Positions 33,520 through 43,229 of a stretch of 64,000 nucleotides of DNA are shown piece after piece. Origin of the DNA: Paragorgia papillata (taxonomy: Eukaryota > Cnidaria > Anthozoa > Scleralcyonacea > Coralliidae); the NCBI GenBank assembly GCA_035771165.1, contig JAWNZC010000314.1, forward strand, positions 3,939,001-4,003,000, written 5' to 3'. Position 1 is the stretch's first letter. The number at the start of each line of letters is the position of its first letter. The notes beneath the pieces are model-generated. The model ran no database searches. It was not told where the DNA came from and saw nothing but the letters and a program-made list of their open reading frames with translations. A program made the translations under genes and the position numbers.

Positions 33520-34325
33520 ATATTTTTATTACGTATTAAAGCCAGACTCATGTATAACATTACTCATGATTTAGCTCCAAAAACACTTACAGATTTATTC
33601 AATAGATCGTCCACTACACCACATCATTATAATTTACGAAATTCGGATATGAAGCTTTATTTGCCATTTCCGAAAACGGAGTACATGAAAAAAAGCAGTC
33701 TGAGCTATGTAATATTTAAAACACGAGCAGGAGTGTTTTATCAGATTTAAAACCACGAGGGCGCAGCCCGAGTGTTTTAGATCTGATAAAACACGTGATG
33801 CGAGTGTTTTGTAATGGCTTCAAAAACGCTTCGTTATTGCATGTTATGTTCATTAATATTCTTTATATAAAATTGTATGTTCATTAGTATTCTTTATATA
33901 AAATTGTATGTTCATTAGTATTCTTTCTGACGTCAAGAAGTTTTATCAGGTATTAAAACCACGGACATGGTACTGATTTCCTTTGTGTTTTCCTCGTGAA
34001 TTATTAATGAGTTTTTGAAAGTGAGCTAAATTATGGAATAGTCTTTCCAATGAATTGAGAAACGCGGAGACATTAAATAATTTCAATGTTCTCCTTACTG
34101 AAACCATATAGCCTTTAACTAGCCTGTAACTAATCAAGTATACTAATATTTATTTCTCTTATCAGTTTATGTACATTTGTAAATAATTTTCTCTTTGTAA
34201 ATATTTGTATTTTATAATCGTTTTGTATCAATAGTTAGTTTTCACCATGGTTTTCACCCCCTTGGGAATCAACATTATTCTGTTGAAGGGGTTAGTGACT
34301 AAATAAAGTGTACCTTACCCTTACC
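33520..34325 (+). pseudogene. LINE C-terminal domain and 3' UTR, split by a MITE
   Basis: Plus frame LLRIKARLMYNITHDLAPKT ... HHYNLRNSDMKLYLPFPKTE (33520-33700) is the C-terminal domain of a CR1/L2-like LINE. It stops at an insertion (33708-34022) and resumes with AKLWNSLSNELRNAETLNNF (about 34027-34090). A 3' UTR then runs to a TACC(C)TT-type tail near 34310-34325. Confidence 0.8.
33708..34022. mobile_element. About 315-bp MITE inserted in a LINE (copy 1)
   Basis: It starts GTAATATTTAAAACACGAGC and ends GAGTTTTTGAAA, with weak inverted termini. An inverted copy lies at about 61140-61412. It holds the internal palindrome around AAAACCACGAGGGCGCAGCC and a 36-bp tandem (GTATGTTCATTAGTATTC) at 33845-33920. 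Confidence 0.75.
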
Positions 34326-34591
34326 TACTCGTTCAACCATGATAACAACAGCATTCGTTACTACACAGTTTATACGGCTACGTTATGTAAAATGTACGCC
34401 GGTTTTTGTGTCCTGTGGCTAAAAGAACGCGAAATTCTATTTTTGTTAGATCTGAAGAAATTGAACGAAGTTCTCAGTTGAGAACTCGTGCCATGGGAGA
34501 AAAAGAGGATAAGAATCCAGCTAGAATATATCGCTTTACATTGTTACGAGTCGAGTCTCCTGATAGAATCATCTTGCGAGGTAAAGAAGAT

Positions 34592-35190
<599 letters not shown>

Positions 35191-35204
35191 TTTCGTAAAA
35201 ACGA

Positions 35205-35340
35205 CTAATTTGAATATTTTATGTGCATCTTAATACGTCTTTGTCGCCTCGTTTGTGTGTCTGTAATTCAAAAGAATCTTTGCTTCATACCAAAGCCAGA
35301 AAGGCTCATTTAGATGCACATAAAAGAATATTTAAAGAGT
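35205..35340. mobile_element. Small MITE
   Basis: TTTGAATATTTTATGTGCAT (35211) mirrors ATGCACATAAAAGAATATTT (35317). The spacer includes a TTCAAAAGAATC motif also present in the 5497 and 60190 elements, suggesting one family. Confidence 0.65.
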
Positions 35341-35616
35341 GGTCATTATATAGGCAATTGGTCTAAACTGCAGACTTTTTTGCCGAGTGTGGTAGAGAGC
35401 CTCCTTCGCAGGCGTCTTGTGGGCGTTTTTATTCCCGCCCACCAACGTCTACTCTACGGAGCATGAAATTATTTTCCCCATTGTCTCTTAATAGACCAAT
35501 CATAAGCGCTTTTAGAAATCGATAAGACGCAATCCTGTCCAAATTTCCCACGAAAATCTGATGGGGCATTATACCAGTACTATAAAATATGGGGGATGTT
35601 CCATAACATTACGTGT

Positions 35617-35717
35617 ATGAATGAATGAATGAATGAATGAATGAATGAATGAATGAATGAATGAATGAATGAATGAATGAATGAATGAATGAATGAATGA
35701 ATGAATGAATGAATGAA
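35617..35717. repeat. (GAAT)n microsatellite, about 25 units
   Basis: Perfect tetranucleotide tract. The minus-strand Phe-Ile-His-Ser repeat frame is an artefact. Confidence 0.97.
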
Positions 35718-35868
35718 ACTCCGAAAAAAATTGACGAGGAAGGCTTCCACTGTTTCCTGTGCGTCATGCACAGTTGTCCTACGAATGCCGATCGGATTAG
35801 TTACAACAAAACTTTTACCTTTTTAAAAAGTTGTAAAAAGTGCAAATGCGGCCAACCCAACTGTTACT

Positions 35869-35968
35869 GTAAAAAATATGGTTTAATGAGATTAGCTTTC
35901 GTCGTACAACGATGTTATCGATGATGTTGTACAACGAAAGGTAAAGTCATTAAACCATATTTTTTACA
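35869..35968. repeat. 100-bp palindrome
   Basis: GTAAAAAATATGGTTTAATG is mirrored as CATTAAACCATATTTTTTAC, with inner arms CTTTCGTCGTACAACGATG / GATGTTGTACAACGAAAG. Probably a solo MITE. Confidence 0.8.
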
Positions 35969-35989
35969 ACTTTTATTTTACTCTATATG

Positions 35990-36205
35990 TTACTGAAGGA
36001 TACCTTTATTCGCCTTTTACAGTACCTTTTTACTTTGCTCTATCCAAAACACTGTTTCAGCACTCAGCTGCGGTTTTACTCAGCTGAAGGACTTCGCTTG
36101 AAACGTCAGTATTTTGTTATCAAACGTATTTTCGCCAGTTTACCATCTTTTCACTTTGCTCTATCTAAAACACTACCTACGCAGCACTCTACTTTTTTAC
36201 CCACT
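35990..36205. mobile_element. CACTTTGCTCTATCTAAAAC-type MITE
   Basis: Two copies of the CTTTGCTCTAT(C)CAAAACACT end (36033 and 36151) flank a middle with CGCTTGAAACGTCAGTATTTTGTTATC. Related sequence occurs at 57735-57890 and in both duplicated blocks. Confidence 0.55.
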
Positions 36206-36351
36206 CTAATAATAATTATATTAACCCTTTATTGACCAGGTTTCCGGGAGCTCTCCTCTTGACGCGTAAAATCGTCTGGCGTTAGCCAGAGTAAAATTAA
36301 TAAGTAGACAAAAAGCAACTGTGGTCAGCAAAGGATTAAGTAACTATGATA

Positions 36352-36836
36352 TTAAAGTGCCCCTAACCTCGACAGTTTTTATTGTCTTATTTGGAAGAAC
36401 TTTTAAAATGATAGAGTAACTTCTTTGGAAGATTTTCGCCTTTTCGCTTTGATTTTGAGATATTTCATTTTGTTTGATATGCAAATGTCCGGAATTTACG
36501 TCACACATGCATAATGACTTATCAGAGAATGTTATATATCTTTGCGTTCATCAAATAAAAACTGACTAAAGTATGAATAACATGTGTGCGTGTTTCTCCC
36601 ACAACACCAAACTTCTCGATTTTAAAGGATTTCGTTCGAGAATGAAAGAGACACACAAACCTCTTCGAAAAGTCTATGCATATGTGACGTAAATTCCGGA
36701 CATTTGGATATCAAACAAAATGAAATATCTCAAAAATAGAGCTACAAAGCGAAAATCTTCCAAAGAGGTTACTTTATCATTTTAAAAGTTCTTCCAAATC
36801 GGACAATAAAAACTGTCGAGGTTAGGGGCACTTTAA
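36352..36836. mobile_element. TTAA-flanked MITE (TTAA|AGTGCCCC...GGGGCACT|TTAA)
   Basis: Inverted arms of about 130 bp start AGTGCCCCTAACCTCGACAG. TTAA lies on both sides (36352-36355 and 36833-36836), the target preference of piggyBac-type elements. Elements at 59459-59891 and 61993-63516 share the TTAA|AGTG ends. Confidence 0.8.
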
Positions 36837-37095
36837 CGGTAATCTATTTTTCATTTAAAAAGTTTCCCGCTGGAATTCTTCACTTTATTTGGGGTGCTTC
36901 AGTTGTGGCGGACATTCAGGCAACTGGCACAACCTCTATTTAATCAAATTATCTAAAACTTGAACTCCTGGGGCAGTTATAAGACACAAGACTTTGGTAA
37001 AAGCTGGTAAGAACAAATACTTAATATCCTCATCAATAATCTTTAATTTTGTTTTGAAGTCCGATGTATTTACTACTGATGATTTCATAATAAAT

Positions 37096-37139
37096 GATGA
37101 CGTCATACTGAGTGATGACGTCACGATAACTGATGACGT
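37096..37139. promoter_or_regulatory. Cluster of three TGATGACGTCA-type sites
   Basis: ATGATGACGTCAT, GTGATGACGTCAC and CTGATGACGTG occur within 45 bp, each with a CRE/ATF-like TGACGT core. They may be a simple tandem duplication rather than a regulatory module, and no neighbouring gene start is evident. Confidence 0.35.
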
Positions 37140-37325
37140 GTTATATGCATACCGTTTTCCAGTATACAAATAGTCGGATGGTGGTTGTATGCAGGTGGTT
37201 ATATGCATACCGTTTTAGGCATGCAAATAACCAGCTGGTGCTTATATGCATACCGTTATCCGGCTACCGTTATCCGGTATGCAAATAACCGGTTGGTGGT
37301 TATATACATATACCGTTTTCCACCC
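37140..37325. repeat. About 55-bp tandem repeat (ATATGCATACCGTTTTCC ... GGTGGTT)
   Basis: Three to four imperfect units, each with ATATGCATACCGTT, TATGCAAATAACCGG and TGGTGGTT segments. Confidence 0.7.
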
Positions 37326-37364
37326 TCCTCACCACTCTCTAACTGGTTGGGCGAAAGTGGGTAG

Positions 37365-38440
37365 CCCTCTTGGTAGGCTAGCCCAGTGAACACCGCTGCC
37401 AAACGTTTTGCGCATACGCGACGGCCGAGCTCGCACCTCAAAAAAAGAGCGGGAAAACACTGAAATATTTGGATTGGTTCGAGAGTCCGACACAAAGGTT
37501 ACAAAAAGATAAGGCACGTAATTTGTGCATGGCTTCTTTGTCAATATTGTAACATATTCTGAAATGACCCCTTCGTAATTTTCATTACCCTTTTTTAAAA
37601 CACAAATTAAGCCGTCGGCTTGTCGGCGTCCTGCCGGCGACTTAGCCTGCGACCTAACGCCGGCAAGGAATTTTTAATGAACAGATTGCGCCGGTATGCC
37701 GGCGGTGCCGCTATGTTTATACTCTAGCAAATTAAATTCACGCATGCGCAAACGTTTGGCAGCGGTATTAGCCCAGCTCTATATATAACTGGAGGGACAT
37801 GTACGCGGTCTTTTGACTGGATAAGACCAGACCGCGTAGACGACTGGAACTATACGTACTGAAATTCAGGCCCAAATTAAAGGATCGCGGGCTCTGGGAA
37901 CAAGATCACTCCAGTTATATATAATCAGCCGGGGGCAGTTTTAGTGTAAACTATTTCTAGTATATAGAGCCCACTGGGCTAGCCCTAGTAAGAGGGCTAG
38001 ATTTCGCCTCGCGTTGGCTTGTTTACTGACTTGTGCAGCTTTCCCACGAAGCCCGAAATCATGTTTTCGCAAACACGATTGAATTTATAACAAGCACATG
38101 AACAAACGCAACTTGTAAAATAAAAAGTTGACCAAAAAATATTAGTAAAGGTAAAGCTCAGTGTATACTGAGCTTCGATTTGCTAGCCCTCCTAACTCCT
38201 AAGAGGGCCAGCCCTTGACTAGCCTCCTTCGCAGCCCTTCTTTGCGGGCCTCGATATTTTCGTCCCCCACTATTTTCGTCCCCCTAGTGCGATATTTTCG
38301 AGGCCCGCAAAGAAGGGCTGCGAAGGAGGCTAGCCCTTGACGAGATTGAGCTATTATGTGAGATCAGTGATCTCGGCAAAGAGGGCCAGCCCTACTAAGA
38401 GGGCCCTCCTCCATATAAACACTCCCTAAGAACAATTTTG
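37365..38440. mobile_element. Nested palindromic elements with GAGGGCTAGCCC motifs
   Basis: An inverted pair (CTGCCAAACGTTTTGCGCAT at about 37392 and CATGCGCAAACGTTTGGCAG at about 37743) encloses about 330 bp. To its right, GGGCTAGCCCTAGTAAGAGG-like modules recur at about 37975, 38183, 38205, 38335 and 38383-38405. A TATATAACTGGAG / CTCCAGTTATATATA pair lies at about 37782 and 37908. No coding sequence is seen. Confidence 0.6.
38219..38333. repeat. Perfect 36-bp inverted repeat with 43-bp loop
   Basis: CTAGCCTCCTTCGCAGCCCT... (38219-38254) is exactly mirrored at 38298-38333. The loop repeats ATTTTCGTCCCCC. Perfect identity suggests a young insertion or recent gene conversion. Confidence 0.9.
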
Positions 38441-38679
38441 TACAGGCATAAAATTTTTATTTTAGTCACGTGACCAGCTACACTATCGCAATTTTCTCTA
38501 AGGCAATGCCAATTTCGAAATATATATATTATATAAAATTTTGTACTTGCTAATTAGATCACGTGACTGCTTTAAGCCAGCTTCTTATGTCACAATCTCG
38601 TACCCAGCGCCTGCGATCCTTTTGGAGAATCAGAGGCTTTGGGAAACTCCGATGAAACTCGTCATCTGATTGGTTAGTT

Positions 38680-41099
38680 CATAGTCCCTGGAATTAAAGT
38701 GTCTGGAAACGCGGCGTACTTCAAAGGAAAAACACGGCAAGATTTGCCCATATTGAGGTAAGCGTATCACGTGACGCGAAGGGGCACGGTCAAGGCTATC
38801 AATACGGCGACAGAACAAGGCGCGAGCGCTTTCCAAGTGAAATATTGACGATGATGAGTTTGATTTTGGAGATGATACCTTAGCGATAAATTTAAATTTA
38901 CTGGAGATGGATGCGGCGGAGATTGAAGCTCAAATGGAGACTATTGTCAGCGCTGTAAGTGTTTTATCGATGTTTATAATACGATAAGTGCTGCTCTCAG
39001 GACATTAGGAACACCGAAGGCTGAAATGGTTCTTTGTATTTTCAGATGCAGGAACCCCCAAGTGCTTTTTGTGTGTTATGTGCATCAAAACATGAAATCG
39101 AAAGATGGTTTGACCTTACATGTTCGAAGGAACCACAGTTAGCTTAGTAAAAGGCTGTGAAACGGGAGAAGACAACCACAAGCTGGCATCCTTACATGTG
39201 CGGTGTTGTCAAACCATCAAACATTGCCGAAGGGGCTAAACAAAATTTTCTGCAGTTGGGTGTTTATTCGCAATAACTAACCGCTTTCTGGCTTGTCGAA
39301 ATCAGAAACATATACAGGCACCGAAAAGGGGAATCGAGCGATTAGCAATTCTATGGCTATTTATTTTGCGCTCAGCCAAGTTGTTGGAAAATTCTAATTA
39401 AACTTCTGTTGTCGACTGTGACCTGCTGAGATTTAAATTATTAGTTTTGTCAAAGCATATTGTCTTTTGGTAATTAGTAACTATCTTGTGTTTTTAAACT
39501 TGTTATCATTTTCTGTACATATTAAAATGAGTGGTCTTAACTTTTTCATCAATTAAATGCTATTTAAAGATTATATACCATGCAATTGTTATCTTTGTTA
39601 TTATTTTACTGGTAATACATAATAAATTATCCTGTGCAGTGATCACAGACTTCTCTACAGTGTGCTTTCTGGCTTTTAATGGCAGATTAGTGATATCAGT
39701 GCTTTTCCTTTTTATGACATCCTGAAACATTTCCTTGTATCACTGGCAAACATTTTTTCTTTGAATAGAAATGGCATTAGCATTTATAATGTACTTGAAC
39801 TCATACAGATCAAGTTTGGGTTGCCTGAGCGTTTCCCTGCAATCCTCATTTGATGGACTCTAACCATCAAATTACTCTTTAACCATCAACCATGCACATC
39901 GTGACAGATTTCAGCCATCAGGATGTATTTTAATCCTTGAAGAAGGAATTGAAAAGAAGTAGGTTGTAATTTTATTAGACTGTTTGTGTTGAGATAAATT
40001 CTACATTGTGAGAAACATTGGGGTCTTTCCAACACTTGATAAAAGGTAAAAATTCTGTTGTCAACTACTGCACGCGTACGTGCATCATTCAGAATTTTCA
40101 CTCTGTGCTTAACTTGACTCGTGCATGGGGTTTTTATGGCCAATTTTGTGATGCTCCAGCTCCGGTTTCTCTGTAGTTGTCTAAAATTTGTATTGAAATG
40201 CAGCATGTTAAGTAAACAAACTCACCCGACCCGCGGATTATTTTGTCGCGAAACCCATATATATGGACGTTTTATTAATGCAATCTGAGCGAATTCGACC
40301 ACTTGTTTTAACGATTCTCTCCGCTTCACAAAACTGGTATATTGCCTTTAACCACTTGGAATGGATAGCGGTATTTTCGACTTTAGTCAGTTTACCAAGG
40401 CCATGCCCACTGACCGAAGGTTTGCGCGGTGCATGACATAACAACAGACTTATTCCCCGCTCTAGCACCCGTTTTGGCAAAAGTGATGCGCAACTGCTTG
40501 TTGCATTTAGGGCAGGCTAGTTCTGAGTCACAATCTGTTGTTTTTTTAACGATTTAAAGTAAGAAATAATCGAGAAATATTAAATAAAGTGAGACCAAAC
40601 AAATGCGATCAAGGCCTACTATTATTAACCAGCTGTCAAGTCATTCTATCATCGGATAAAGTATAACTTTCTCTGGAAATCATTAAATTCAGATAACCAA
40701 ATTATATAATGTAGCGTGTATATACTAACTTCAATGTCACATGGTTGGAAATGTCTATTAATTTATCTGCGAATATCTTTTACATCAACAACGACGTGTC
40801 GTCGTGTTCCTTTGTAATACCGTAATATTTATTATTTCTCTTCGCCAAGACGCCTTTGCAACATTTGACGTAGATGGAATGCTTAATAGACTTATCCTTT
40901 CGTGTTTTTTCTCCGCGATTATTACTCTACATCCAAATGTTGAACAATTTGCGCCAGGCAGTACTTTTGCTGAGTGTGGCTAAACAGATAACATCTGAAA
41001 CGTGCCCCTTCTTCCCACGTGATCAGAATTGAGAGGGAACAAAAAGTGTGCTCTTTGAAGTACGCCGCGTTTCCAGACACTTTAATTCCAGGGACTATG
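38680..41099. mobile_element. 2.4-kb DNA transposon with CATAGTCCCTGG termini
   Basis: The inverted termini CATAGTCCCTGGAATTAAAG extend about 47 bp (right end at 41053-41099). GTTAGTT flanks both sides (38673-38679 and 41100-41106). The interior holds a small two-exon frame near the left end and no recognisable transposase. Minus frames at 39886-40206 and 40238-40480 lack motifs. It could be a non-autonomous hAT-like element. Confidence 0.8.
38841..39147 (+). CDS. Possible small two-exon gene inside the transposon
   Basis: An acidic frame (DDDEFDFGDD..., from 38841, first Met at 38907) ends in a consensus donor, GCT|GTAAGTG (after 38954). An acceptor (TTGTATTTTCAG) at 39045 is followed in matching phase by MQEPPSAFCVLCASKHEIER and a stop at 39145-39147. 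From Met 38907 this gives about 49 residues with a CVLC motif. It may be the 5' remnant of a transposase gene. No upstream Met exists in the acidic frame after the TGA at 38838. Confidence 0.35.
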
Positions 41100-41435
41100 G
41101 TTAGTTTAAAAACAGTAAAATTTCAAATAGTGTGCACGTTGCTAACTTGTTTAATCAATTTCTCGACGTTCTGTAACACATAATTATACACGACAGACCC
41201 AAAATATAATTGAATACATGAAATAATTAAAAACAGCAAAAATCCCGACAATTTACAAGTTAAAACTATTATTATTGTCGCTTCGTCGCCAAACAAACAT
41301 CCATCGTCTGACTCGTCTCGTAATTCTTCGCAGTTTCGTCTCAGAACTTAAAAATTATATTAGAGAATACAAGGTCGATGTAGTTTAGCCAAAATTCCTG
41401 GCAAAAAGTACAATTTCTTACCTGAGCGGCTGAGC

Positions 41436-42634
41436 CAGTGAACTCTATATAAGGACTGGAACGATACCTCCATAAGGTCGGCCCTATGATTGGATGAAGC
41501 CAAACTTCCGGCTGCTGGGGGCATAGCTTGGTACCCTGGCCCAATTTCAAAAGAAATAAGGGCCAGGTAACCACTAATCTCATTCTCGCGTCATCAGGGC
41601 TAAATCCACTTATGACGATTGCAGTTTTACTCATAGCCACTAAAAACGCGCGAAATTTTAACCAATAGGAAAGCAGAAGTCTTTAGTGGTTACCTGGCCC
41701 ATATTCTTTGATTGGGCCAGGGGACCAGGCTACTGGGGGCATCACATGAACGTCTGACCAACGTCCAAGGAGCGGTAGGAAACAGACAATGGCCCAGCGA
41801 GAATTTTTTATTTTTTTGTAGTTGAACTTCATTTGAATTGATATAACGAAGCTAGTATGTATTAAAATCATTGTCCTTTCTGTCTGAGGTATGTTTGCTG
41901 GCAAAAATAGATTGAAGCAGGAAATATATTACCAAACGAAAGCAAAATTTTGCTTGGATTGATGGAAACTCCTGACGAAAATTCAGGTTATATTTAGTAT
42001 TTATTCGTCTTTATTTTATGAATTCTTGCAACCCTGTCAAGCTGTGCCTTTGCTCTTATGAATAGTCTCCTCATACCTTTTGAATCATTGTAAGACCACA
42101 TATATTTTGATCTTTGATGCCTTTAAAACACTGTCGGTTCGTATTTCTGTGTTTTGTTCGATTTTTTGACTGTTCAGAAAATTTAATATTTATGGTTTTT
42201 ATTGATCATGTCAACATCCATATGCTCGACAGATTATAGCCACTATATTTCAGTAGGCCTTAGCCCTGATTAATGCTATCTTTATTTGATTCAAGATAGT
42301 TCATAGACTTTTTTCTGGACTTTTGATTCCTCAACTGGCTCAACACTTGGAGCTGCCCTACACAAAATCAAGAGATCCGCGCGGTTTCGAACTCAAAATG
42401 TGTTTTTTGTCAAATATTCAAGCTACGTTTTTGCTGCTAAAAGGCTTTAGAAGAAGTATCTATTACTGTAGCATGTTTGCATTTCTTTGTAATTAGTTCA
42501 TAACAAAATATAACTTAAAAATAAAGATTTTCTTGCATATAAAGAGGACTGGGGCCGCCCTGCATGTCAGCCTCCATGACGGCTTCAAAATTTGGTTTGT
42601 AGGTATCGTTCCAGTCCTTATATAGAGTTCACTG
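41436..42634. mobile_element. hAT-like element, TSD GGCTGAGC
   Basis: The termini CAGTGAACTCTATATAAGGA and its exact reverse complement (ending 42634) continue to about 33 bp. An 8-bp duplication GGCTGAGC flanks them (41428-41435 and 42635-42642). Another MITE (41525-41731) is nested near the left end. No transposase. Confidence 0.92.
41525..41731. mobile_element. Palindromic MITE with about 10-bp TSD (Mutator-like?)
   Basis: The ends AGCTTGGTACCCTGGCCCAA and its near reverse complement form long arms (about 95 bp). CTGGGGGCAT precedes (41515-41524) and, after one extra base, follows (41733-41742) the element. A 9-11-bp duplication would fit a Mutator-like element. A relative lies at 18503-18690. 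Confidence 0.75.
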
Positions 42635-42649
42635 GGCTGAGCCGATTAC

Positions 42650-42768
42650 TGGTAATAATTCCATGTCCTACATAACCCAAGTACTTCATGAAAGCCTTAC
42701 CCCAACACACAACCTAACCTAAGGATGGCAATTCGTGTAAATAGGACATGGACGTATAACCGAACGGA
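42650..42768. repeat. Repeat copy in inverted relation to 47247-47372
   Basis: GGTAATAATTCCATGTCCTA ... ACATGGACGTATAACC recurs in reverse complement at 47247-47372. A partial third copy begins at 43054. It is probably a MITE. Confidence 0.75.
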
Positions 42769-43229
42769 GGCTCTGGAAACTCCGATGAAAAAGACCCCAA
42801 AATTGGGTTTTTGTTCCCAGTCCTCTGGTTCCCAGTTCCCTATAATTTGTACAATCATCGACGATCGTTCGCTTGTTCGAAGACCAGGAAAAATATTTGT
42901 TTACCGATAAAAAGGCCCAACATGTTTTACAAAGCTCTCGACAATACAATCGATAGAAATGGCCTTTCTTCACTTTTCTCAAAATCGTCAACCAGACGAT
43001 TTGACGAGTGTGTTTTAAATGTCCGCGTCGCCGTCAGCACTCGGCAGTAATCGGGTAATAATTCCATGTCCTACATAACCCAAGTACTTCATACCCTCCG
43101 TTCCTTGGTAATGACCAAAAGGATCGCAGGCTCTGGGTACGAGATTGCTTATGTCACTGAATCCTTTTGCCGCACTTCCGCGCGATTATATATTGTAACA
43201 AATGTACAGATGCATCAGATGAAACTAAG
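42769..43229 (+). promoter_or_regulatory. Gene B upstream region with core promoter motif
   Basis: Up to about 43150 the sequence is repeat-like (TCGCAGGCTCTGGGTACGAG resembles the reverse complement of 38592-38612). CGCACTTCCGCGCG (43171-43184) followed by ATTATATA matches the arrangement before gene A. The ATG is about 45 bp downstream in both genes. Confidence 0.6.
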
